DNA of 64,000 nucleotides from Acidobacteriota bacterium (GCA_013289685.1 JABCZL010000009.1:124001-188000); one strand, 5' to 3'; positions 1 to 8,678 are shown, counted from the first letter of the stretch. Notes: generated from the letters alone by a model not told the origin. Numbers and translations: made by a program.

Positions 1-43
1 GATCACTTCAGTAACCACTCGCAGGACCCGCAAGGGGCAACAT

Positions 44-499
44 TCACTCCCCCGCCACCATCCGATACTGTGTCAGCAACCCGATCCGCTGTATGCCCGC
101 ATGATGCGCCCTGTCGATGACGTCGGCGACATACTGAAAATCCAAATCCGCGTCGCCGCGCACGAACGCAACTTTCTCCGCGCGCTTCAGATAAATCTGC
201 GCCAGCCGCGTCTCCAAATCCTCCCAGCGCACGTCTTCATGATTGATCTTCACCGTTGGTGGCGTATTCTTCGCCGTCCAGACGACCTGGATCACCACTG
301 TGCCCTCAATCACGGGTTGGGACGCCGGATCCTTCGGTGGCTCGGGAATCAGCACCTTCTCCTGGTACTGCTTGTCCATCGACACCACCAGCATGAACAA
401 GACGATCAGAGTCAGCAGCACGTCGATCAGCGGTGTGACGTTAATCTGCGGACCAGACGGACCTCCGCCTGCCCCATTTCCTGCCATGGAGAAAGCCAT
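44..499 (-). CDS. ExbD/TolR-family biopolymer transport protein
   Basis: Inner-membrane ExbD/TolR proteins form proton-driven energisers with ExbB/TolQ and power TonB-dependent uptake or envelope maintenance. The 151-residue product has a short cytosolic N-terminus, one transmembrane helix at about residues 20-42 containing the family motif NVTPLIDVLL with its conserved membrane Asp, and a periplasmic C-terminal domain. I start at 499 rather than at the upstream ATG at 661, because a GAGGAG Shine-Dalgarno precedes 499 and the upstream extension is low-quality Arg/Cys-rich sequence. No ExbB partner is in the window; it may lie beyond position 1. Family assignment is firm, but the transported substrate is unknown. 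Confidence 0.88.
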   Translation of the reverse strand: MAFSMAGNGAGGGPSGPQINVTPLIDVLLTLIVLFMLVVSMDKQYQEKVLIPEPPKDPASQPVIEGTVVIQVVWTAKNTPPTVKINHEDVRWEDLETRLAQIYLKRAEKVAFVRGDADLDFQYVADVIDRAHHAGIQRIGLLTQYRMVAGE

Positions 500-732
500 C
501 GAAGTTGCTCCTCTCGGGCACGCGCGTGTCTGCAACATCAGACACCTTGCATGGCGTAGGAGTTCCGCATTCGTGCGGCAAACCCCGGCCCTCCGCTCCA
601 TGGCGTGTGGCACGCGACCGGGGGGTTGTAGTTGCATCTTCTCGAACCGACCGTGCATCATTGGAGCGACGGTCGCACGAGGGACAGGCGGCCTGGTTGC
701 ACAATCTTCAGGTCGATGAATCCGTTAGCCTC

Positions 733-1530
733 ATGACTCGATCGTCGCGACTCACATTCCCGGCTCTTCTCGCCGCCATTCTGGTTGCTCCATGCGCACG
801 CGCTCAGGACAACTACGAAATCCAGGTTTACGGTGCTGACACGGTTGTGCCGCGCGCGACCATGGTCGAGATCCACTCCAACTTCACCGTGAACGGCAGC
901 AAGACCGTGCAAGACGGCATGCTTCCCACCAACCACGCCGAGCACGAAACTCTCGAAATCACGCAGGGAATCAACGATTGGTCTGAGGTTGGCTTTTATG
1001 TTTTCACGAGCATTCAGCCGGACGACGGATGGCAGTGGGTGGGCGATCACATCCGTCCGCGCGTGCGCGCACCCGAGAAGTGGCACTGGCCGGTGGGCGT
1101 GAGCCTGTCGATGGAATTCGGCTACCAGCGCGCGGCATTCTCGCCCGACACCTGGACGTGGGAGATTCGTCCCATCGTCGATAAAAAGATCGGTCCCTGG
1201 TACCTAAGCTTCAATCCCGCGCTGGATCGCTCGTTTCACGGCCCCGGCGTGAACCAGGGCGTTACATTCTCGCCCAACGCGAAAGTCAGTTACGATTTCA
1301 CCAAGAAAATTGCGGGCGGACTGGAATACTACGCGGCCTACGGCTCACTCGCCGGCTTTGACCCGCTGCGGGATCAGCAGCAGCAGTTCTTCCCGTCCAT
1401 CGATATCGATTTTGCCCCGGAGTGGGAGTTCAACTTCGGGGTCGGCGTCGGCACCACGCGCTCTACCGACCACCTCATTGTGAAATGCATCATCGGCCGC
1501 CGCTTCTCGTGGCCCCGCGGCAAGAAATAA
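733..1530 (+). CDS. Secreted hypothetical protein, barrel-like
   Basis: The 265-residue product begins with a signal peptide (positively charged MTRSSR, a hydrophobic stretch, then an ARAQ cleavage-type end). The rest alternates polar and aromatic residues (WQWVGDHIRPR, YYAAYGSL), as in outer-membrane beta-barrel or outer-surface proteins. I chose ATG 733 because it places the signal peptide at the N-terminus; the open frame extends back to 505 without plausible protein. No Shine-Dalgarno is obvious. It is divergent from the exbD-like gene and followed 12 bases after its stop by a two-hairpin repeat. Function unknown; an envelope location is inferred from the signal peptide. Confidence 0.7.
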   Translation: MTRSSRLTFPALLAAILVAPCARAQDNYEIQVYGADTVVPRATMVEIHSNFTVNGSKTVQDGMLPTNHAEHETLEITQGINDWSEVGFYVFTSIQPDDGWQWVGDHIRPRVRAPEKWHWPVGVSLSMEFGYQRAAFSPDTWTWEIRPIVDKKIGPWYLSFNPALDRSFHGPGVNQGVTFSPNAKVSYDFTKKIAGGLEYYAAYGSLAGFDPLRDQQQQFFPSIDIDFAPEWEFNFGVGVGTTRSTDHLIVKCIIGRRFSWPRGKK

Positions 1531-1541
1531 AATTGGCTCAT

Positions 1542-1590
1542 GTGGGGACAGCCGCCCTCGGCTGTCCGCCTCGCGCAGCGAGGCGCATCG
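1542..1590. repeat. Two-hairpin palindromic repeat (family A)
   Basis: GGACAGCCG and CGGCTGTCC form one hairpin, directly followed by GCCTCGC/GCGAGGC as a second. The same layout recurs at 4367-4413 and 30582-30628, each time within a few bases of a stop codon. Confidence 0.75.
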
Positions 1591-1609
1591 GCACGAGTCG
1601 GCCGCGCAC

Positions 1610-2890
1610 TTACTCGTAACGCAAGGCTTCCACCGGATCGAGCTTCGATGCCCGCATCGCCGGAACCAGCCCGCTGATCACGCCCACCACCAGCAAGACC
1701 GCGGTAGAAAGAATCACGGTCATCATCGAGATGCGCAGGTGAATGTCGCCCTGCCCGGAATCGTCCTCAAACAATGGCCCCATCATCGGCAAGGTGCCAA
1801 CCGACCACGCGATCAAATACGACAACAACACACCGATCCCGCCGCCGATCAGCATGATCAGCAGTGTCTCGGCGAGAAATTGCAGCTTGATGTGGCGCTT
1901 GCGCGCTCCCAGCGCGCGCCGCAGGCCGATCTCGCGAATACGCTCGTCCACCGAGACGAGCATGATATTCATCACGCCCACCCCGCCGATCCCGAGCGTC
2001 AACGTCCCGATGAAAGTCAGCAGCACTTGCAGCCCAATCGTCAGCGCATCAATCACCGGCCGGAATTCGTCCCGCCCAAACATCTGGATCGCTTTGGGAT
2101 CGGTCGGCGAAAAATTCTGCCGGGTTGCCACCGCTGCCAGAACCTGCGCCATCGCCTTCTTTTCAAATTGTGGCGCGATCGGCTCGAACACCATCACAGC
2201 GGCATAGCGCGTGTTCCACAAATCGCCAGCCGCCGAATACGGAATCCAGGACGATTCGTCGTCGCTTGAAAAATAGTTGCTCAGCTGAATCTTTCGCGCC
2301 ATCACGCCGATCACGGTGAAGCGCACGCCCGAAACTTGTACCGTCTCGCCCACCGCAGGCCGTCCGCTGAATAACTCTTCCCGCAACCGCCCGCCCAGGA
2401 AAATCACGCGCCGCCGTTCCAGTTCATCCTCGGCGTTGATCCAGCGGCCCTCCGACGGAACTTCATTCCGCATCTCGCCATACTCCGGACAAACCCCGCG
2501 CACCGGCGCCGTCCCCACCAGTCGGTCGCCATAGGCGATTCCCGGCCGCCGCACCGTCTCGAGGCACACGTGCTTCACCAGCGAAGCCGTCTGCTTCACC
2601 ATGTCCAGATCGGCCTGCTCGAGCACGACCTTCTTCCCCGCCCGCTGCCCGCCGGGTTGCTCGCTGGTCTGCTGCGGCCAGCAAATCACCGCGCCCTTGC
2701 CGAACGCATCAAACCCATGCACCAGAACGCTGCGGAAGCTGCTGCCATAGGCGATCAACAGGGTGACCGTCGCGATCCCCCACACGATCCCCAGCATGGT
2801 GAGAAAGCTGCGCGTCACGTTGCGCTTCAGCGCGATCCAGGCCTCGAGAATGATTTCAATCAGCATAAAGAGCTGCGAGTAGCGAGCCAC
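1610..2890 (-). CDS. MacB-type ABC transporter permease
   Basis: A 426-residue inner-membrane permease of the MacB/FtsX family. It has an N-terminal transmembrane helix (about 25-45), a large periplasmic MacB_PCD domain (about 60-280) and three C-terminal helices in the FtsX domain. The cytoplasmic coupling loop RIREIGLRRALGARK is the typical contact for an ATPase, and the C-terminus ends in the usual DPVEALRYE. A second in-frame ATG at 2866 could be the true start. It follows a paralogous permease (2990-4249) after 99 bases containing a repeat. No ATP-binding subunit or HlyD-type adaptor is nearby, so the pair must borrow an ATPase or act without one. Substrate unknown. Confidence 0.85.
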   Translation of the reverse strand: MARYSQLFMLIEIILEAWIALKRNVTRSFLTMLGIVWGIATVTLLIAYGSSFRSVLVHGFDAFGKGAVICWPQQTSEQPGGQRAGKKVVLEQADLDMVKQTASLVKHVCLETVRRPGIAYGDRLVGTAPVRGVCPEYGEMRNEVPSEGRWINAEDELERRRVIFLGGRLREELFSGRPAVGETVQVSGVRFTVIGVMARKIQLSNYFSSDDESSWIPYSAAGDLWNTRYAAVMVFEPIAPQFEKKAMAQVLAAVATRQNFSPTDPKAIQMFGRDEFRPVIDALTIGLQVLLTFIGTLTLGIGGVGVMNIMLVSVDERIREIGLRRALGARKRHIKLQFLAETLLIMLIGGGIGVLLSYLIAWSVGTLPMMGPLFEDDSGQGDIHLRISMMTVILSTAVLLVVGVISGLVPAMRASKLDPVEALRYE

Positions 2891-2914
2891 GAGTTATGAG
2901 CTCATAAAATCGAC

Positions 2915-2970
2915 TGTCATCCCGAGCGTAGAGAGGCGATAGCCGAACGGAGTCGAGGGACCTGCTGTTT
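2915..2970 (+). repeat. Intergenic repeat (family E, degenerate core)
   Basis: It has the constant left flank TGTCATCCCGAGCG and right flank AGTCGAGGGACCTGCTG shared with copies at 13421, 15757, 18958 and 30650. The core here is not clearly palindromic. It separates the two permease genes. Confidence 0.75.
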
Positions 2971-2989
2971 CTTTGCTCGAGCTAGAAGC

Positions 2990-4249
2990 TCACCCCCCCG
3001 CCTCGTACCGCAACGCTTCAATCGGATCAATCGACGCAGCTCTGCGCGCCGGATACAGCGCAGCCCCCACCGCGATCGCTCCCAACAGCCCCGCGGCAAT
3101 CAATCCCGAACTCCAACTCGGGATCAGTCCGGCAAAAAAGTCGGGCATCGGCAGCATGTTCACCAGCGCGCAGAATCCAAACGCCACTCCGAGCCCGATT
3201 CCCCCGCTCAACAGCGCTATGATCAACGCCTCAATAAAGAATTGCCGCAGAATCGTTCCTGCCGGAGCGCCAATCGCCTTGCGCACGCCAATCTCGCGCG
3301 TCCGCTCCCGCACCGCCACCAGCATCACGTTCATCACGCCGATTCCGCCCAGCAGCAGCGTCACGATTCCGACCGCTCCCAGAAAGAATTTCATGCCGTC
3401 GGTCATAGTCTTGAAGGCCTGCGCCTCCTGCACCGTATCCCAGATCGGACATGCCTCCTTGTCGTTGGGGTCGTAGCGGTGCATGCGCGCCAGAGCCACT
3501 CGGACTTCGTGCTTGCAGGCGGCATGCTGATCGACCGACTTCGGCGTCACCAATAACTGATCAAATGTCGTATCCGTTCCCGGAGGCTTGTCGGGAAAAT
3601 CACGCCGCATCGCGGCAAACGGCAAGAAGACCTTGTTCACGTCCCAGCCGTCGTAGCTGGAGTCCTGCTTCTTCTTGGCCATCACGCCAATGACCGTGTA
3701 AGGAAAATCATTCAAGTAAATCGTATCGCCCACCGCATTACGCCCGGGAAACAGTTGCTTGGCCGCATCCGACCCCAGAAACGCAACACGACGCGCCTCG
3801 CGCATATCGTCCCAGTCATAGAAACGTCCCACACCGACGTCGAGGCTGCGGATGTATCCAAACGGCGGATAGGAACCGGTCACGGTAAACGCCGCATTGT
3901 TGAAATTGCTGTGCACCCGCACCGTGTCCTGTTCGAGTTCCGGAATCGCGTATTCGCAATCAGGAGATTCCGCCTGCACCACCGCGACATCTTGATCTTC
4001 CCAGTGCACGACTCGTCCCGCATGAGTGCCGCCCGCCTGCAGGCTGGTGCGCCCGTGAAAAACGATCATCACGTCCTTGCCCAGGTTGCGCGCCTGTTCT
4101 TCCTGCCCCTTACGCAGTCCTTCGCCAGCCGCCACCATGAGCACAATCGAGACGATGCCCCACGCAATCCCGAACATGGTTAAGAAGGCGCGCAGTTTGT
4201 GCGACCATAGCGTTCGCAGAACGTCGAGAATGAGATCGCGCACCGTCAT
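2990..4249 (-). CDS. MacB-type ABC transporter permease
   Basis: A 419-residue paralogue of the next gene, with the same architecture. The N-terminal helix follows LWSHKLRAFLTMFGIAWG, a MacB periplasmic domain spans roughly 50-270, and three C-terminal helices surround the coupling sequence RTREIGVRKAIGAP. It ends DPIEALRYEAGG. It starts at ATG 4249, which matches family starts. It is probably first in a two-gene operon with the 1610-2890 gene. Two adjacent FtsX-type subunits could form a heterodimer. As no ATPase is encoded alongside, transport activity cannot be assigned; in acidobacteria such orphan permeases are frequent. Confidence 0.85.
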   Translation of the reverse strand: MTVRDLILDVLRTLWSHKLRAFLTMFGIAWGIVSIVLMVAAGEGLRKGQEEQARNLGKDVMIVFHGRTSLQAGGTHAGRVVHWEDQDVAVVQAESPDCEYAIPELEQDTVRVHSNFNNAAFTVTGSYPPFGYIRSLDVGVGRFYDWDDMREARRVAFLGSDAAKQLFPGRNAVGDTIYLNDFPYTVIGVMAKKKQDSSYDGWDVNKVFLPFAAMRRDFPDKPPGTDTTFDQLLVTPKSVDQHAACKHEVRVALARMHRYDPNDKEACPIWDTVQEAQAFKTMTDGMKFFLGAVGIVTLLLGGIGVMNVMLVAVRERTREIGVRKAIGAPAGTILRQFFIEALIIALLSGGIGLGVAFGFCALVNMLPMPDFFAGLIPSWSSGLIAAGLLGAIAVGAALYPARRAASIDPIEALRYEAGG

Positions 4250-4366
4250 GACACTGGGTTGGACGCGGCCGGGAAGAGAAAGTAATCCCTCCAGGCCGGC
4301 CTGCTGTTAGATACGTGAGGTGTAGGGTTTTTGTTGCAGGAAAGATCAGGGCCAGAAAGGGTTTAT

Positions 4367-4413
4367 GTGGGGACAGCCGCCCCCCGGCTGTCCGCCGAGC
4401 GAAGCTCGGCTGC
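4367..4413. repeat. Two-hairpin palindromic repeat (family A)
   Basis: GTGGGGACAGCCG pairs with CGGCTGTCC, followed by GCCGAGCGAAGCTCGGC. It lies immediately downstream of the trmFO stop codon on the minus strand and could act in 3' end formation. Confidence 0.75.
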
Positions 4414-6450
4414 TCACTCTTTGCCGAGGATATCCTTCTCCATGGTAAACAGCGGCGTCCCAAATAGTTCGTGCGGCTCTTCATCGGTGCGCCGGAACCC
4501 ATGTCCTTCATAGAGCCGGATCGCTGCGCTCAGAAACGGAGTCGTACTGAGAAATACGCGGCGGCACCCTGCACTGGATGCCCAGTCCTCAACCTGCTCG
4601 AGCAATTGAGCGCCAACTCTGAGCCCCCTGGCCTGCGGCAGAACGGCCATCCCCCGCATGTAGCCAGACTGACCCTCGATCACGGCCGCCACAGTCCCCA
4701 GTACTCTGTCTTCGCGCAACGCAAGCCAAACCGGCCCCTCCCGCATGCGAACCAGGATCTGATCCGCGTTCGGAGTCGTCGCCGCAAAGCCTTCCGGGGT
4801 GTAGAGACTTTCATGCTCCAGGAAAGATTGATGGAGCACCTCCGCAATGGCACCCGCATCCTCGGGCTTCGCCCGACGAATCCGATTCTCCGGTGGCGCC
4901 TGCATTCTCCATCCTCGGGCCGTCGCGCGCTCCAGATTCTCACGATCGAAGCTCCAGACCTTCACAGTCGTTGCGCCGACCTGGTTCATCCACTGGTCGA
5001 ACTCTCTGAGCGCCAGTTCACATTGCAGACGATGGCGCTCCTTGCGATCGCGAATCTTCTTATCGAGAGGCGGGAGCAGATCAAACGTGATATTCGCCGG
5101 CTGAAAATTCCTGGCATCGGCCTGCGTCACATAGTGCGTGAGCGATCCGAAGGCAGATGCCCGCGGAGCCGGCGCCATTTCCGCCCCGGAACCCAGAGCC
5201 GCAGCGTGCATCCCAGCCAAAAGTCCGGTGGCGATTGACTCGACGTAACCTTCTACACCGCAAATCTGTCCCGCAAAGAAAACTCGCGGATGCATCTTCA
5301 TCTGCAAAGTCTCGCGAAGCAAAGTCGGCGCATTGATATAAGTGTTCCGGTGAATCTGCCCGTAACGCAGGAACCGTGCATTCTCCAGTCCGGGAATTAG
5401 CCGCAGCACCCGCGCCTGCTCGCCAAATTTCAAATGATTCTGGAATCCCACCAAATTGTAGGAATCGGCCCGGAGATTCTCCTGCCGCAATTGCACCACC
5501 GCGTAGGGCATCCGCCCGGTGCGCGGATCGATCAATCCCACTGGCTTCATCGGGCCGAAGCGCAACGTATCCCGCCCCCGGCGCGCAATCTCCTCAATCG
5601 GCAGGCATCCCTCAAAGTAATTCAGCTTCTCCCAATCGCGCTCCTCGACCGACTGCGCCGCCAGTAGCCCATCGTAAAAGCGGCCGTATTCCTCCGGCGT
5701 CATGGGGCAGTTGATGTAATCCGCCGACCCCTTGTCATACCGCGCCGCCATGTACACACGCTCCATATCAATCGACTCCGCCTCCACAATCGGGCTGATC
5801 GAATCGTAAAAATATAGGTGCGGACAGAGATGTGGACTATGTGGAGCGGACACTCCTGTCCGCTTACCGCTGGCGCAATCGGAAAATCCCTGCTCCAAAC
5901 CAGCGTCGGAATCAGATTGATTTGGAATGGCGCAGCGCTTCAGCGCTTTAGTGTCGGCCACACTTTCGGGAGCGGCTTGAGCCGCCGAGCTCGTGGCACC
6001 CAGCCGCGCGATCTCAGAAGCGAGTCCGTCCGAAGTGAGCGGCCCAGTGGCGATGATAGTGATGCCATCCTCTTCATCGACCGCGGTCACTTCCTCCCGC
6101 CGCACCGCAATCCGCGGCTCGTGCGAGATCGCCTCCGTCACGCGCGCCGCGAAGGTGACTCGGTCCACCGCCAACGCATGCCCCGCCGGAACCGCGCACT
6201 CCCGCGCAATCTCCAGCAGCAGCGACCCCGCTCGCCGCATTTCCTCCTTCAACAGCCACGGAGCCGTATTCTCGCTGTCCGATTTCAGCGAGTTCGAGCA
6301 CACCAACTCGGCGAAATCTGCCGTCTGGTGCGCCGGGGTCGAGCGCACCGGACGCATCTCGAACAACTCGACATCGAGGCCGCGCCGCGAACACTGCCAC
6401 GCCGCCTCCGCCCCGGCCAGCCCCGCTCCAATGATTTTGATGATTGCCAT
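4414..6450 (-). CDS. trmFO: TrmFO tRNA methyltransferase fused to a GNAT domain
   Basis: Folate- and FAD-dependent tRNA (uracil-54-C5) methyltransferase that makes m5U54 in the T-loop. Residues 1-150 and 210-490 match TrmFO: the FAD motif IGAGLAGAEAAW at 7-18, the CSNSLKSD segment at 51-58, YFEGCLPIEE near 278, FGPMKPVGL near 298 and the GVEGYVES motif near 398. TrmFO normally ends around residue 440-490. Here residues 524-672 add a complete GNAT acetyltransferase domain (IRRAKPEDAGAIAEV start; GLRVGAQLLEQVEDWA as the acetyl-CoA loop; AIRLYEGHGFR). Residues 151-209 are an extra loop encoded by two palindromic repeats. The total of 678 residues is much longer than usual. The acetylation target is unknown. 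Confidence 0.93.
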   Translation of the reverse strand: MAIIKIIGAGLAGAEAAWQCSRRGLDVELFEMRPVRSTPAHQTADFAELVCSNSLKSDSENTAPWLLKEEMRRAGSLLLEIARECAVPAGHALAVDRVTFAARVTEAISHEPRIAVRREEVTAVDEEDGITIIATGPLTSDGLASEIARLGATSSAAQAAPESVADTKALKRCAIPNQSDSDAGLEQGFSDCASGKRTGVSAPHSPHLCPHLYFYDSISPIVEAESIDMERVYMAARYDKGSADYINCPMTPEEYGRFYDGLLAAQSVEERDWEKLNYFEGCLPIEEIARRGRDTLRFGPMKPVGLIDPRTGRMPYAVVQLRQENLRADSYNLVGFQNHLKFGEQARVLRLIPGLENARFLRYGQIHRNTYINAPTLLRETLQMKMHPRVFFAGQICGVEGYVESIATGLLAGMHAAALGSGAEMAPAPRASAFGSLTHYVTQADARNFQPANITFDLLPPLDKKIRDRKERHRLQCELALREFDQWMNQVGATTVKVWSFDRENLERATARGWRMQAPPENRIRRAKPEDAGAIAEVLHQSFLEHESLYTPEGFAATTPNADQILVRMREGPVWLALREDRVLGTVAAVIEGQSGYMRGMAVLPQARGLRVGAQLLEQVEDWASSAGCRRVFLSTTPFLSAAIRLYEGHGFRRTDEEPHELFGTPLFTMEKDILGKE
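5823..6000. repeat. Palindromic repeats inserted in frame in trmFO
   Basis: This segment encodes TrmFO residues 151-209, absent from other TrmFO proteins, where SEIARL should run nearly directly into HLYFYDS. It holds AGCGGACA/TGTCCGCT (5845-5864), a family B hairpin also found at about 25123 and 52886. It also has a second palindromic unit around 5922-5990 (GCAGCGCTTCAGCGCT, GCGGCTTGAGCCGC). The reading frame stays open throughout. Confidence 0.8.
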
Positions 6451-6522
6451 TTTTTTATCTTGCCTTCATATTTTTTCGCGGCGGACGCGTCTTCCGCTGA
6501 GTCTCTTCGTTTTCGTTCGTCG

Positions 6523-7002
6523 TCAACGCGCCTTTTCCGCCAGTCGCCGCATCGCATCGTCGGCGAGAAGCACGGGCCGCCACTGGTCGCGAAAGGTCGC
6601 CCCCAGCTGCTTGTACAACGCGATCGCCTTCTCGTTCCAGTCCAGCACTTCCCAGTGAATTCCGTAGCAGTGCTCGTCGACCGCGATGCGCGCCACCGCG
6701 GCCAGCAGCGCCGTCCCGATGCCGTGCCTGCGAAAAGCCTCGCGCACGAACAAATCTTCCAGAAACATCCCGCGACCGGCCCACGTCGAATAGTATTCCC
6801 AAAAAAGCGCGTATCCCGCTGGACGTCCATCCCACTCGGCGATGAGCGCGCGGAAACGCGGGTTCTCCCCAAATCCATCCCGCGCCAGATCTTCCTCGCG
6901 TAGAGTCACAAACTCGAGTTCGCGCTCATACTCCGCCAATTCACGAATCATGGTCCAGAGCAGCGCCGCGTCATGGATGGTTGCAGGACGAATGTGCAGC
7001 AT
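6523..7002 (-). CDS. GNAT acetyltransferase, SSAT/thialysine type
   Basis: A 159-residue cytosolic acetyl-CoA-dependent N-acetyltransferase resembling spermidine/spermine or thialysine acetyltransferases. It begins with IRPATIHDA, then has ALFWEYYSTWAGRGMFLEDL, the acetyl-CoA loop RRHGIGTALL, and WEVLDWNEKAIALYKQLGA, all SSAT-family signatures. I start at ATG 7002, directly before the domain. Three further in-frame ATGs up to 7047 come from a 15-bp tandem repeat that would add MRHIP/MLHIP units. It lies 73 bases upstream of trmFO on the same strand and may be cotranscribed with it. The substrate is probably a polyamine or lysine-like amine, inferred from family only. Confidence 0.85.
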   Translation of the reverse strand: MLHIRPATIHDAALLWTMIRELAEYERELEFVTLREEDLARDGFGENPRFRALIAEWDGRPAGYALFWEYYSTWAGRGMFLEDLFVREAFRRHGIGTALLAAVARIAVDEHCYGIHWEVLDWNEKAIALYKQLGATFRDQWRPVLLADDAMRRLAEKAR

Positions 7003-7047
7003 AGGAACGTGCAGCATAGGAATGTGCAGCATAGGAATGTGCCGCAT
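6999..7047. repeat. 15-bp tandem repeat with an ATG in each unit
   Basis: Three to four copies of the minus-strand unit ATGCTGCACATTCCT sit at the start of the acetyltransferase gene. Each carries an ATG in the same frame, so copy-number change would alter only the N-terminal length. Confidence 0.8.
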
Positions 7048-7071
7048 AGGCAGGCAGGAAACTATATTCTA

Positions 7072-7515
7072 CTACTCGGTCAGGGGCGCGGCCCCCGCGG
7101 CGACCAGAACCCACGTGCCCTTCTTGAACACCCATGTATCGACGAACCGCCACCGCCGCACTCGGACCTTGCCTTCTTGCACAGTTCTCTCGCGGTAGAT
7201 TCCAACCGCGATGGCGGTGCTTCCGAACATGCGAACGGCCATGGGTTCCATGACGATCTGGCTGAGTTGTGGAGCTGCTCGCTTGATCCTCGACAGATAA
7301 TCCCCCTTGGTTACCAATCTGCCGTATTCGACGTACACCAGGGAATCGTCAAAGATCAGATCCAAAGCGTGGTTGTCATTGCGCGATTGCGCAACCACCC
7401 ACTCGCGCTCCCGGGCGCGAATGGCCGTTGCAGCGCTGCCCTCATTACCCTCCTGCGTGGAAACGGACAGTGACAATGCGCACACCACAATCAGCCACAA
7501 GCCCATCGTTTTCAT
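7072..7515 (-). CDS. Secreted DUF4440/SnoaL-like protein
   Basis: A 147-residue NTF2-fold protein with a signal peptide (MKTMGLWLIVVCALSLSVSTQ). The body has the DUF4440 pattern: REREWVVAQSRNDNHALDLIFDDSLVYVEYGRLVTKGDYL followed by strand-rich sequence ending RWRFVDTWVFKKGTWVLVAAGA. It is a close paralogue of the neighbour at 7576-8016. I prefer ATG 7515 over 7536 because it puts the charged residue next to the hydrophobic core. Members of this fold are often of unknown function; small-molecule binding or catalysis in the periplasm is possible but not shown. Confidence 0.78.
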   Translation of the reverse strand: MKTMGLWLIVVCALSLSVSTQEGNEGSAATAIRAREREWVVAQSRNDNHALDLIFDDSLVYVEYGRLVTKGDYLSRIKRAAPQLSQIVMEPMAVRMFGSTAIAVGIYRERTVQEGKVRVRRWRFVDTWVFKKGTWVLVAAGAAPLTE

Positions 7516-7575
7516 GAGGTCGACTCTTTTCAACACATCGGCAACACATCGGCTGCGGAAAGGGATCGCTTGGGC

Positions 7576-8016
7576 TCACTCCCTGATCGGCGTAACCAAG
7601 CCTGCAATCGTGACCCACTGCCCATTCTTGTAAAGCCACGTGTCCACGAAACGCTCGCGTTGCGCAAACGCCTTTCCCCGCTCCACTCCCTTGATCAGAA
7701 CGACGCCAGTGACGATCGCCGTGTCGCCGTGCACGTGCACGACCATCGATTCCGTTAAAACCTGCAGGACCGCGGATGCCTTCACCTCCGCCAACACGTC
7801 CGCCTTGGTAATCACTTTACCGTCGGACTCGACATTGACGAATGCGTCGTCAAGAATCCTCTCCAGCGCCTTGGGGTCTTTGAGCACGTATGCCTGGCTC
7901 CACATATGCTCCATCGCAACAATCTTTGTGGTGACGTCGATATCAGAAAGTTCCTGCGCGTAGATGGACGGAGTGCCCGTGCAAGCCAGCAGCATAACCA
8001 ACGTCACCGTTCTCAT
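7576..8016 (-). CDS. Secreted DUF4440/SnoaL-like protein (paralogue)
   Basis: A 146-residue paralogue of the 7072-7515 protein in tandem. It has a signal peptide (MRTVTLVMLLACTGTPSIYAQ), then the NTF2-like sequence WSQAYVLKDPKALERILDDAFVNVESDGKVITKADVL and the shared end RERFVDTWLYKNGQWVTIAGLV. Start ATG 8016 is chosen over 8040 to fit the signal peptide. The two genes are 60 bases apart, likely one transcription unit from a duplication. It is divergent from the AhpD-like gene at 8147. Function unknown. Confidence 0.78.
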   Translation of the reverse strand: MRTVTLVMLLACTGTPSIYAQELSDIDVTTKIVAMEHMWSQAYVLKDPKALERILDDAFVNVESDGKVITKADVLAEVKASAVLQVLTESMVVHVHGDTAIVTGVVLIKGVERGKAFAQRERFVDTWLYKNGQWVTIAGLVTPIRE

Positions 8017-8146
8017 TGCAGGACCCTCACTCGCTATCATCGGCCCGCAACGCTATCCCTTGAGTACGGGGCGGTCTTCTGCACAAACCCCGCAATTCTG
8101 CGATGATGAAGATCGAGTCGTTTCACTCTCAATCCTGGAGAACTCG

Positions 8147-8674
8147 ATGGCACGTATCAGCCTGATCAGCCCGGAATCGGCGAATGCCGACGTGAAAGAA
8201 ATCTACGAGAGGACTCTGCGCGGCAAGCCGGGCAACGCACAAAAAGCGCTCGCGCACCGTCCGGAAATGCTTAAGAATTTCTTAGCCTTCTACGCCAGCG
8301 TCGGGCGTTCTCTGGATCGCAAGCTCTACGAACTCATCTACATTCGCGTCTCGCTCATCAATGGATGCCACTACTGCACTCAGCACCACCTGGCGTCGTC
8401 GAAGCGGGTCGGTCTCACGGCGGAAGATTGGTCTGCCCTCAGAGCCGGAGATTATTCGCGTTACAGCGAAAAAGACCGCGCCGCCCTCACCTACGTCGAG
8501 AAACTCACGCGTACGCCGCACGACATTACCGACGCCGATTTCGCGCCGCTGAGCCAGCACTTCTCCGAGCCGGAAATCGTCGACATTCATCTGCTCACGG
8601 GCCTGGCCAACGTCACCAATCGCTTCACCGACCCGCTGGGGCTGGAAGTGGAGTTCCCCGAAGAGAAGATCTAA
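8147..8674 (+). CDS. AhpD-like carboxymuconolactone decarboxylase family protein
   Basis: A 175-residue alpha-helical protein of the peroxidase-related AhpD/CMD family. The key motif is RVSLINGCHYCTQHH (about residues 66-80), with the CxxC pair and downstream His used in AhpD-type disulfide chemistry against peroxides. I start at ATG 8147, preceded by CTGGAG, rather than the frame opening at 7964. The C-terminal part (LTGLANVTNRFTDPLG) is also typical of peroxidase-related family members. It is monocistronic, facing SelB convergently. Likely role: redox or peroxide defence in the cytosol, inferred from family. Confidence 0.83.
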   Translation: MARISLISPESANADVKEIYERTLRGKPGNAQKALAHRPEMLKNFLAFYASVGRSLDRKLYELIYIRVSLINGCHYCTQHHLASSKRVGLTAEDWSALRAGDYSRYSEKDRAALTYVEKLTRTPHDITDADFAPLSQHFSEPEIVDIHLLTGLANVTNRFTDPLGLEVEFPEEKI

Positions 8675-8678
8675 GAAC

